Of a stretch of 64,000 nucleotides of DNA, positions 26,014-33,959 are shown piece after piece (within the stretch, counting starts at the first letter, position 1; each line of letters opens with the position of its first letter). Under the pieces are notes generated by a model. That model saw only the letters and a program-made list of their open reading frames with translations, made no database searches and was not told the DNA's origin. Origin of the DNA: Salipiger thiooxidans (GTDB taxonomy: Bacteria; Pseudomonadota; Alphaproteobacteria; Rhodobacterales; Rhodobacteraceae); the NCBI RefSeq assembly GCF_900102075.1, contig NZ_FNAV01000021.1, positions 1-64,000 on the forward strand, written 5' to 3'. The position numbers were made by a program, and so were the translations under genes.

Positions 26014-27297
26014 ATGAAGGACACCCACACCCCGCATATCCCCGTCGTCATCGTGGGCGGCGGACAGGCCGGCCTCTCGACCGCGTGGTGCCTGAAGCAG
26101 AAGGGCATCGAAAGCACCGTCTTCGAGCGCCACGACGCCTTCCACTCCTGGCGCCGCAACCGCTGGGACAGCTTCTGCCTCGTGACGCCGAACTGGCAGT
26201 GCCGCCTGCCCGATTTCCACTACGAGCGCGACTACGGCGGCACCGATCCCGACGGCTTCATGCTGAGGGACGAGATCACCGCCTATCTCGACGCCTTCGC
26301 CGAAAAGACCCGCCCGAACCTGCGCGAACATGTCACCGTCACCCGCGTGGCGCCGCGCGCGGAGGGTGGTTTCGACGTCGAGACCACGGCGGGCGACTGG
26401 ACCTGCGACCAGGTGGTCATCGCCACCGGCGGCTACGACATGCCGATCGAGCCGGCCTATGCGCGCAACCTAGACCCCGAGATCTTCCAGATGCACTCGG
26501 TCGATTACCGCAACGTCGACCAGTTCCCCGAGGGCTGCGTGCTGATCGTTGGCACCGGGCAGTCGGGCGTGCAGCTGATGGAGGATTTCACCCGCGCCGG
26601 GCGCGACGTGCACCTTGCCGTGGGTCCCGCCCCGCGCAGTCCGCGCAAGTACCGCGGTCGCGACGCCACCGACTGGCTCTACGACGCCGGCCACTATGCC
26701 GTCACCATCGCCGAGCATCCCGACCCGGTGAAGGCGCAGACCCAGACCAACCACTACATGTCCGGCCGCGACGGCGGCAAGGAGATCGACCTGCGCCGCT
26801 TCCACCTCGAGCATGGAGTCGAGCTTTACGGCTCCCTCGCCGACATGGACGGCACAGAGGTGCGTTTCCTGCCCGACCTCGGCAAGAACCTCGACGACGC
26901 CGACCGCTCCTACGTCGGCATCCGCACCCAGATCGACGCCTATATCGCCCGCGAGGGCATCGACGCGCCCGAGGAGCCGCCTTTCGAGAAGCTCTGGTCG
27001 CCGGAGCAGGAGCGTATCCGCATCGACCTAGCCGAGGCGGGCATCACCTCGGTGCTCTGGGCCATCGGCTTCCGCCCGGACTATCGCTGGATCGAGGCCG
27101 ATGTCTTCGACGCGCGCGGCAAGCCGGTCTTCGACCGCGGCGTCACCGCCCAAGCAGGACTGCATTTCATCGGGCTCGGCTGGCTGAACACCTGGGGCTC
27201 GGGGCGTTTCCTTGGCATCGAGGAAGACAGCCGCCACCTCGCCGACCAGATCGAAGCGCAGCTCGGCGCCGCCGCGACGCAGGTGTGCGATGCTTGA
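26014..27297 (+). CDS. MSMEG_0569-family flavin-dependent oxidoreductase
   Basis: FAD/NAD(P)-binding monooxygenase-like protein of 427 residues. The FAD Rossmann motif VVIVGGGQAGLSTAWCLKQ opens the protein; a second dinucleotide motif, VLIVGTGQSGVQLMEDF, lies in the middle as in flavin-containing monooxygenases. Further marks are the FHSWRRNRWDSFCLVTPNWQ segment and the C-terminal FIGLGWLNTWGSGRFLGI. GAGGA eight bases before the ATG at 26014 favours that start; an ATG at 25999 overlaps the previous stop and is possible. It presumably oxidises a cluster intermediate. Confidence 0.9.
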   Translation: MKDTHTPHIPVVIVGGGQAGLSTAWCLKQKGIESTVFERHDAFHSWRRNRWDSFCLVTPNWQCRLPDFHYERDYGGTDPDGFMLRDEITAYLDAFAEKTRPNLREHVTVTRVAPRAEGGFDVETTAGDWTCDQVVIATGGYDMPIEPAYARNLDPEIFQMHSVDYRNVDQFPEGCVLIVGTGQSGVQLMEDFTRAGRDVHLAVGPAPRSPRKYRGRDATDWLYDAGHYAVTIAEHPDPVKAQTQTNHYMSGRDGGKEIDLRRFHLEHGVELYGSLADMDGTEVRFLPDLGKNLDDADRSYVGIRTQIDAYIAREGIDAPEEPPFEKLWSPEQERIRIDLAEAGITSVLWAIGFRPDYRWIEADVFDARGKPVFDRGVTAQAGLHFIGLGWLNTWGSGRFLGIEEDSRHLADQIEAQLGAAATQVCDA

Positions 27298-28099
27298 CGC
27301 GCAGACCAGCGTCTCGGCGGCCACGACACGCGTCGCGCGGCAGATGCTCGGGATGCAGCAGCTCGGGCCGCACGGGCTTTCCGAACAGTGGCTTCTGGGC
27401 TTCTGCGGCGACCTGCACTGGGGGCTGATCGCGGGCGCGCTCGGGCAGGAGAGCCTGCGCTTCCGCACCGCCGACGGCCGCCCGCTCTACGCCGCTTTCT
27501 GCGCCACCCGGCTCGAGCTCGCGCCCACCGGCCCGCTGCTTGGCGAAGCGCTCGAGATCCGCTCCGATCTTGCCGCCGCCGGAGCGTCGCGGCTCGGCTC
27601 GCGGCACCGGTTCCTGCACCGGGGCCGCGAGATCGGCGCGCTGCGGATGCTCTCGACCTTCGTGGCGCATGACGAGACCGGCTCGAACCGCCGGATCGTG
27701 CGCGCCCGGCCCGCCCGCAACTGCGCGCTGCCGATGGCAGAGCCGGACCTCATGGCGCTCGACGCCCGCGCCCGCGACACCTCCCGCGCGCTGCGGGGCC
27801 GGACCGTGCCCCTTGCCGGGGCACAGCGGATCGAGCCGTGCCACGGCCTCGACTTCAACGCGGTGGGGCTGCTCTACTTCCCAAGCTTCACCCGCCTTAT
27901 CGAGACCGCCGCCCGCAGCACGGCACCGATCCGGGTGCGCGAGCTTGTCTACCTCGGCAATCTCGACGCCGGCGCCGCGGTCCACGTCCTGCGCGCGGGC
28001 CGCGAAACGCTCGTCGCCCGCGACGACGGCAGCCTCATCGCCCGGGCGGTCGAGGCGCGTGCCTCCGCCTCCCGGCCCGACCAGCCAGCCCCTGCGTAG
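27290..28099 (+). CDS. LnmK/Pnap_2097-family protein (hot-dog-type acyl enzyme)
   Basis: Last gene of the Nit1 operon, 269 residues. The pattern ARQMLGMQQLGPHGLSEQWL followed by a double hot-dog-like layout (FCATRLELAPTGPLLGEALEIRSDL, SRHRFLHRGREIGALRMLSTFVA, then DFNAVGLLYFPSFTRLIE) matches the LnmK bifunctional acyltransferase/decarboxylase and Pnap_2097 families, some of which are found with Nit1 genes. A role in loading or tailoring an acyl group is plausible. It overlaps the oxidoreductase gene by 8 bp and ends 3 bp from the convergent eCIS operon. Confidence 0.8.
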   Translation: MLDAQTSVSAATTRVARQMLGMQQLGPHGLSEQWLLGFCGDLHWGLIAGALGQESLRFRTADGRPLYAAFCATRLELAPTGPLLGEALEIRSDLAAAGASRLGSRHRFLHRGREIGALRMLSTFVAHDETGSNRRIVRARPARNCALPMAEPDLMALDARARDTSRALRGRTVPLAGAQRIEPCHGLDFNAVGLLYFPSFTRLIETAARSTAPIRVRELVYLGNLDAGAAVHVLRAGRETLVARDDGSLIARAVEARASASRPDQPAPA

Positions 28100-28102
28100 A
28101 CC

Positions 28103-28405
28103 TCAGTCCTTCCCGCCCTTCGCGGGCTCCCCGCCGCCGGAGCGGCGGACAAGATCAAGGTCGGTGGGGCGCTGCAACTCCTTCAGCTCGCGTTCGCGCG
28201 CCGCGATCTCCTTGTCGAAGCGCGCGATGGCCGCCTCGCGGTCGCGCCGGAGCCGGCGGATGCTGCCGGTGAGCAGCGCCACCCGCTCCTCGCGCAGGTT
28301 CTGCACCTGTTTCGCGGTGTCGGGGGTCGCGCCCTTGTCGATGAACTCCTTGCGCAGCGTCCCGATCCGCTTGAGCTGTTCCGCAATCGCGTCTTCCAGT
28401 GCCAT
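28103..28405 (-). CDS. Small coiled-coil protein at the end of the eCIS operon
   Basis: Protein of 100 residues that is almost entirely charged helix (EDAIAEQLKRIGTLRKEF, RDREAAIARFDKEIAARERE), a likely coiled coil. I know no family. It is the last gene of the injection-system operon, directly after the fibre candidate, so a tail-fibre chaperone or assembly role is possible. ATG at 28405 has GGAG upstream; a GTG at 28420 overlapping the previous stop would add five residues. Confidence 0.65.
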   Translation of the reverse strand: MALEDAIAEQLKRIGTLRKEFIDKGATPDTAKQVQNLREERVALLTGSIRRLRRDREAAIARFDKEIAARERELKELQRPTDLDLVRRSGGGEPAKGGKD

Positions 28406-28416
28406 GTCACGCTCCG

Positions 28417-31400
28417 TCACACGAGGATGAAGTTGTTCTGGCCGTCCGGTGCCGGGGCGAAGGGCGCGTAGCCCAGCGTTCCGCCGGAGGTCACGTTATC
28501 CGCAAAGGGCCCGCGCATCCCGTTGAAGTTGAACGAGAAGAAGCCGCGGTTGGTGGCCTTCACTTGGTTGCCCGTCACGGTGCAGCCGCGCCCGACAAGA
28601 TCCACCGTCGCGCGGTTGTCGCTGCTGTCGCCCGCCACGTGCAGGCAGTAGTTGTCAGAAAAGAACACCCGCTCGAACCGCGCGTTGATCTGGTCCGCCA
28701 GCGGCAGGTCCAGAAGCTGCACCAGCGCGCCGGCGCCGTTTCCGGAGAAATTGTTGCCGAGGATCTGAACGGGATAGCCGAAGACCAGCCGCTCCCCCGG
28801 ACCGAAGACGAAACGGACCTCGAGCAGGCCGCGCATCAGCAGCGCGCGGTCCTCGCGGGTGACATCGCGCGAGAACGGGTCGGCGTAGGTCACGAGGTTG
28901 CCCTCGATCCGCGCCTGGAGGATCAGGTCGCCCCAGATGCCCCAGGCCTCGTTGGGCGGGTTCGCTCCGTCCGGGGCGACGCCGGTGTCCAGCACCTCGT
29001 TGCCCTGCACGTGCCACTCGCCGAAGATCCCGAAGGCCCCGAGGGCGACGGCGCGCGGCGCCTCGATCCCGGCATTGGCCACGCGGTTGCCGGTGAACTC
29101 CGTCCGGCCGAGGGTGAGCGCCGCGACCGCGCCCAGTGCGGTGCAGCCGGTCAGGCGGTTGTCCGACACCGTGGGCCGCAGGTCGTTGAAGAGCAGCACG
29201 CCCGCCCCGGCCCGCGACACGTCGTTGCCGGCGATGCGCGTCTCGCGGCCCGCGTTGCCGCCAAGGGCGACGAAGCTGCCCTCGATGCGGTTGTCCGAGA
29301 CCGTCGCCTGCGTGGTGTCGAGCGTGAGGATGCCGAAGACCGGCACGCCCTCGACCGCGAGAAGCGTGTTGCCCGTTATGCTCGGCGAGACCGCCCGCAG
29401 CGTGACGATCCCGTGCATGCGACCGTCAAGCTGGTTGTCCGAGACCCGGATGTCGGCCACCGCGCTGCCGGTCTCGCCGTCGTAGCCCAGCAGGATGCCG
29501 AAGGCGGGCAGCTCGAGCGCGCGCGGAGCGCTCAGGACGTTGCCGTTGACGAGGCAGCCCGAGCCCACGACCCGGATGCCCACCCCGTTCGAGGCGGCGA
29601 CCATCACGACATTGCCGCGCACGATGCCGTATTCGGCCGCCATGTCGATGCCGAGCGCCGCCTGGTCGCCCTGCCCCGCGCCCGCGCCGGTGAGGATCAG
29701 GTTGTCGGTGACCGAGGTGCCGCGCGCGACGGACACCGGCGCGCCGAAGGGGTTGCGGCTCACCACGATGCCCAGATGCGCGCCCGAGACCGTGTTGCCG
29801 TCGATCATCGCCGGCTCGATCACGTCGCCGACCCAGATGCCCACATCCGCCGTGTCCGCTGCCTGCGCCGCGCCGAAGCTCAGGACGTTGCCGCGGATGA
29901 TCGGGCGCGGCGAGTAGTCCTGCACCACGATGCCGAAGTTGGTACGGGCGATCTGGTTCTCGAGCAGCGTGAGCCGGGTGGCGAAGGTGGCAAGGATGCC
30001 GACGCCGCCACCGATGTCGGTGAAGCCCTCGATCCTGCAATCCGCGATGGTGACGCCCTGCGCGCCCTGCACCTCGACGATGCCGACAAGCTGCTGGATC
30101 GGCGCCCGGCCCACGAAGTCGAGCATGTCGATGCGCACCGCGGCGCTGCCCGCGTCGATGCGCAGAAGCGGGGCCGCGCCGCGCAGGATGGCGCCGGGGC
30201 TCTCGCCGTGCATGTGGACGTTGGCGCGGGCGATGGTGATGGTGTCCGGCACGCTGTGCTGCCCGGCCTTGATGCAGACGCATCCCCCCTGCGGCGGCAG
30301 CGAGTCGATGGCGGCCTGGATACTCTCGCCGGGATGCACGACGACGGTGCAGCAGCCCTCGTCCGAGGTCTCTTCGACGGGGCGGCAGTTGCTGAGCACC
30401 GGGTTCGGCCCGCCGAGATCGCTGGCGGCGGCAAGCTGCACGTAGTGGCGCTCGATGCCGTCGGGCGGCGCGTCGGTCAGTTCGAGGATCTCGGCGGTGG
30501 CGGTGCGCGCCCAGAAGGTCCAGTAATCGCCGCGCCGGAAGGTGCCGCCGGCGGGCTCGACCGAGAATTCGATCTCGATGCCCACGCCCACGTCGTCGAT
30601 GGGAATGGGCCCCGGCCCGGTGAGGATCAGCCCCTCGGCGTCGAGCGTGTTGGTGGCGCCGGTCTGGTCCCATTTCTGGATCCGGGTGTGCCGCGCCTCG
30701 AGATCGTCGGGGTTGGCACCGAAGGCCCGCGTCCCGACCTGCGGGATCGCGCTTTCGAGCAGGATCGTGCCCGCCGCCTCGTCGATGCCCGCGACCCGCG
30801 CCATCTCGCCGGGCTCGTCCATCCACTCGCGGTGGTCGTCGGTGACGGTGACCCAGTCGCCCGGGCTGAAGCGCAGCACCGGGTCGCGTCCGATGCGGTC
30901 GACGGTAAGCTCGGTCTGGCCGCCGTTGTCGGCCATCAGCCGCACCGGCGAGACGATGGATCCGTTGTCGCGCGACCACTTGAACCGCGCGGTGCCGAGC
31001 GGACCGGCCTCGTGCACCTCGACCCGGTAGAAGCGGTTCTCGGTGGCGCGGTAGCCGGTGCCCGGGGGCAGGATGCAGGGATCGTCCGGAGCGGGCACCG
31101 CGACGGCGCGGGTGGTCAGCCGTCCGGCCGAGGGCGGCGGGCCCACGTCGAGACCGCATTCGGCGGCCTGCACGCCCTCGACATGCAGGCGGAAGTCGGT
31201 GCGCAGCCGGGTCGTGGTGTCGACCCCGCCGAGCGCCGGGTCGAGCAGCGGCGCCTCGACCCAGGTGAGCTCCTCCTCCCAGAGCTCGAGGTAGACCGCC
31301 GCATCGCCCACCGGCAGGTCGGGCGGCTCGGGATAGAAGGGCTGGCCGGTGTAGGTGACCGTCTCGCCCTCGAAGATCTCGGCCATCTTGCCGTCGACGT

Positions 31401-31653
31401 AGACCCGCCCCGGTGACAGAGCGAGATCGGGCTGCGGGCCGGGCACGAGGCTCACCTCGAAGGCGCCGGGGCTCACGTGCAGCGAATAGCCGGGGTTGCC
31501 CAGCGCATCGAGCGAGAGCTTCTCGATGCGGGTCTTGAGGATGTCGACCATCTCGTTGAAATCGGCGTCCAGCAGCACGCGCCCCTGCTGCATCCGCAGC
31601 GCCGCGTAGCGCCGGAGCTCTTCGAATGTGTCGCGCGAATAATCTCCGCTCAT
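28417..31653 (-). CDS. DUF6519 / right-handed beta-helix protein, candidate eCIS tail fibre
   Basis: Protein of 1078 residues. The N-terminus (SGDYSRDTFEELRRYAALRMQQGRVLLDADFNEMVDI) matches the DUF6519 attachment-like domain. From about residue 430 (VVVHPGESIQAAIDSLPPQGGCVCIKAG) a long parallel beta-helix follows, with NxV/GNxV ladder repeats (ITGNTLLAVEG, VSDNRIEGSF, ISGNDVS-type turns) continuing nearly to the end. Beta-helices of this kind are used in phage tail spikes and carbohydrate lyases. Given its place just downstream of the tail-protein-I-like gene, a receptor-binding fibre or glycan-degrading spike is the best guess. Start: ATG after AAAGGA. Confidence 0.75.
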   Translation of the reverse strand: MSGDYSRDTFEELRRYAALRMQQGRVLLDADFNEMVDILKTRIEKLSLDALGNPGYSLHVSPGAFEVSLVPGPQPDLALSPGRVYVDGKMAEIFEGETVTYTGQPFYPEPPDLPVGDAAVYLELWEEELTWVEAPLLDPALGGVDTTTRLRTDFRLHVEGVQAAECGLDVGPPPSAGRLTTRAVAVPAPDDPCILPPGTGYRATENRFYRVEVHEAGPLGTARFKWSRDNGSIVSPVRLMADNGGQTELTVDRIGRDPVLRFSPGDWVTVTDDHREWMDEPGEMARVAGIDEAAGTILLESAIPQVGTRAFGANPDDLEARHTRIQKWDQTGATNTLDAEGLILTGPGPIPIDDVGVGIEIEFSVEPAGGTFRRGDYWTFWARTATAEILELTDAPPDGIERHYVQLAAASDLGGPNPVLSNCRPVEETSDEGCCTVVVHPGESIQAAIDSLPPQGGCVCIKAGQHSVPDTITIARANVHMHGESPGAILRGAAPLLRIDAGSAAVRIDMLDFVGRAPIQQLVGIVEVQGAQGVTIADCRIEGFTDIGGGVGILATFATRLTLLENQIARTNFGIVVQDYSPRPIIRGNVLSFGAAQAADTADVGIWVGDVIEPAMIDGNTVSGAHLGIVVSRNPFGAPVSVARGTSVTDNLILTGAGAGQGDQAALGIDMAAEYGIVRGNVVMVAASNGVGIRVVGSGCLVNGNVLSAPRALELPAFGILLGYDGETGSAVADIRVSDNQLDGRMHGIVTLRAVSPSITGNTLLAVEGVPVFGILTLDTTQATVSDNRIEGSFVALGGNAGRETRIAGNDVSRAGAGVLLFNDLRPTVSDNRLTGCTALGAVAALTLGRTEFTGNRVANAGIEAPRAVALGAFGIFGEWHVQGNEVLDTGVAPDGANPPNEAWGIWGDLILQARIEGNLVTYADPFSRDVTREDRALLMRGLLEVRFVFGPGERLVFGYPVQILGNNFSGNGAGALVQLLDLPLADQINARFERVFFSDNYCLHVAGDSSDNRATVDLVGRGCTVTGNQVKATNRGFFSFNFNGMRGPFADNVTSGGTLGYAPFAPAPDGQNNFILV

Positions 31654-31682
31654 CACGTCGTCCTTTCAAATGCGCGGGCTGC

Positions 31683-33959
31683 TCAGGTCACGTAGATGAT
31701 CCCGGGATCCAGTCCGAACGGCAGGTATTCTTCCAGTCTCGTCCGCAGGTTGTCGGCGCGCTGCGGCTGTTTCAGATGGCACCAGACGCCCATTTCCGAG
31801 CCATCCTCGGCACCGGTCGCGATCTCCTTCGCACCCAGCAGCGCCAGTTGCAGATAGGCGGGGTCGCCGTAATCCTCGGAGGTGTATTCGGGCCGCACCC
31901 GGGCCCGGACCCGCGCGCGGATGGCGTCGCGCTCGGCCTCGGTGAGCGGGCCTGCGGCGCCGATGCGGGCGATCTCTGCGCGCTCGGCAAGGCCCGGCTG
32001 GCAGCGGTAGCGGCGCGGGGTCCCGGAACCCGGCGTGACGTAGGAGAAACGCACGCAGCCGGTTTGGCGGCGCTCGACGGTGACCACGCCGTCGAAGATC
32101 GTCTCGATGGCAAGGTCGATCTGCCGGGCGTTCACATCCCCGCGGAGGGTGCAGCGCTCGAGATGCAGCGCAGGGCCGGAAGCAGCGGCCGAGGGGCCGA
32201 GCCCGCGGATCGCCTGCGCCCCCTGCCCGTCGATGGCGCAGTCGAGCGCGAAGATGCCCTCGGCGCTTTCCGGCACCCGGATCTGGCCGGTGATCGAGAA
32301 CGCCATCTCGACCCTGAGCTCGGTGTTGGCCGGATCGCCGTTCAGCACCGCCGAGGCCCGCACCGACGGGACCACCGGCCCCGCAGGCGCGGGCGGCGTG
32401 TCCGGGTCCGGCTCTGCAATCGAACCGCCGGGGACCAGCGTGGTGTGGATCAGCCGCAGCCGCCCGAGCGAGCCGGGGATATCGACCGCGCCCTCGATCA
32501 GCAGCCCGCCGAGGGTCAGGGAGAAGTCGGGGTTCGCCCCCTGCACCCGCAGGCGCGAGGCGAGGCGGATGTGCGGGCGCACCCCGTCCGCCGCCTCAAT
32601 GGCAAGGAACCGCCCCTGCGCGCCGGAGATCTGGATGGTGGGGTTCTCGTCGTAGCTGCGGTTGTCCTCGATCCGGATGATCGTGTCGGGGCGGCCGGCA
32701 GCCACCCACGCGGCCAGCGCATCGCCGAGGCTCGCGAAGCTGTCGGCATCGCCCGAGGCGTTCACCCGCAGCCGCCGGGCGGGCACGTCATCCGAGATCA
32801 GCCACGCGGTGCGCCGGTAGGTGCCGCCGCCCAGCTCGCCCGGGACGCCCTGGAAGCGCCAGACCTCGACGCGTTCCGCCGGTACCCGGTTCGCGCCCAG
32901 CGTCATGCGGCCGCGCACCACGTCGATGGCCACCTGGTTCGCCAGCGGCTGAGCCCATGTCTCGAGGTTGCGGCAGCGGATGTCGTCGGGCGGCACCTCG
33001 GCGCCGTCGATCAGCACGAAGAGGCTCGCATCCGGCGCGGGCGGCAGCGCCCCCATGCCTGCGGGCGCCCCGTAGAAGGCGGTGAAGCCCGGACGCGGCA
33101 GCGGGAGCGCGAAATAGGCGGACAGGTCGTCGAAGAACTTCGCCGGCCGGATCGCCTGCGGCACGTGCAGCTCGGTCGCGAGCCCGGTCTCGTCGCCCTC
33201 GCGCCGCAGCTTCGAGAACAGCGGCGCGTCGTTGCCGAGCACCGACAGGTGGTAGCGGAAGTCGCCCGCCCCACCGAGCCGCCGCGCGGTGATCCGCGGC
33301 AGCTCGAGCGAACGCAGCCGCCAGAGGTAGAAGCCGATGTTGGGGATGTTCTCCCACCCCCCGAACTGCGAGGGCGGGCGCACGTCCACGGTGCGGCAGG
33401 TGGTGTCGAAGGCGGTCTCGATCCGGTCCATGACCTCGACCGAGCGCAGGTCAGGCGTCGCCAGCGCGTGCATCCGCAGCCGGTTGCGCACCCATTGCGA
33501 CCAGACCAGCCGCTCGAAGAACTCCACCGCGTGGGCGGCCCAGCCGGTGACGTCGCGGGCCAGCTCCTCGAGCATCGGCAGGGTCGACTTGCGGCGGCGG
33601 TAGTAGACGGTCTTGAGCGTGTCGGTGCGGCTGCGCAACCCGGTGCTGGTGACGAAGGACGGCCCCTCGAGATCCTCGAACAGCGCCTCGGCGGTGGCCG
33701 CGTCCTGCACTCGGTTGTCGCCCGCCAGCAGCGTCGTGCCCACCAGCGCGCCCACGTAGGGGGTCGCCCACGGCTCGCAGGTTTCGACAAAGGCATTGCG
33801 GCCAAGCTGCTCGATATCGGCCTCGAGCGCATCGGCCTGTTCCTCGACAATGTCGAGCAGCGCGCGCAGGGGATAGCCCTGATCGGCGTCGCGCTCGCGC
33901 AGGATCGAGGGAAGCAGGTTCCAGAGCTTGTGGTCGGCGGCCTGGCTGTATGCGGGCAT
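31683..33959 (-). CDS. eCIS tail-protein-I-like baseplate protein
   Basis: Protein of 758 residues. The N-terminal third (LWNLLPSILRERDADQGYPLRALLDIVEEQADALEADIEQLG) resembles P2 gpI / tail_P2_I-type wedge proteins found next to baseplate J genes in contractile injection systems. The later part has a beta-rich region with INxSG-like ladders (PTIQISGAQGRFLAI, LTLGGLLIEGAVDI) that may form a helical or jelly-roll extension linking to the fibre. It sits between the second baseplate-J-like gene and the beta-helix gene. Its gene starts one base upstream of the preceding stop region, so coupling is likely. Confidence 0.75.
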   Translation of the reverse strand: MPAYSQAADHKLWNLLPSILRERDADQGYPLRALLDIVEEQADALEADIEQLGRNAFVETCEPWATPYVGALVGTTLLAGDNRVQDAATAEALFEDLEGPSFVTSTGLRSRTDTLKTVYYRRRKSTLPMLEELARDVTGWAAHAVEFFERLVWSQWVRNRLRMHALATPDLRSVEVMDRIETAFDTTCRTVDVRPPSQFGGWENIPNIGFYLWRLRSLELPRITARRLGGAGDFRYHLSVLGNDAPLFSKLRREGDETGLATELHVPQAIRPAKFFDDLSAYFALPLPRPGFTAFYGAPAGMGALPPAPDASLFVLIDGAEVPPDDIRCRNLETWAQPLANQVAIDVVRGRMTLGANRVPAERVEVWRFQGVPGELGGGTYRRTAWLISDDVPARRLRVNASGDADSFASLGDALAAWVAAGRPDTIIRIEDNRSYDENPTIQISGAQGRFLAIEAADGVRPHIRLASRLRVQGANPDFSLTLGGLLIEGAVDIPGSLGRLRLIHTTLVPGGSIAEPDPDTPPAPAGPVVPSVRASAVLNGDPANTELRVEMAFSITGQIRVPESAEGIFALDCAIDGQGAQAIRGLGPSAAASGPALHLERCTLRGDVNARQIDLAIETIFDGVVTVERRQTGCVRFSYVTPGSGTPRRYRCQPGLAERAEIARIGAAGPLTEAERDAIRARVRARVRPEYTSEDYGDPAYLQLALLGAKEIATGAEDGSEMGVWCHLKQPQRADNLRTRLEEYLPFGLDPGIIYVT

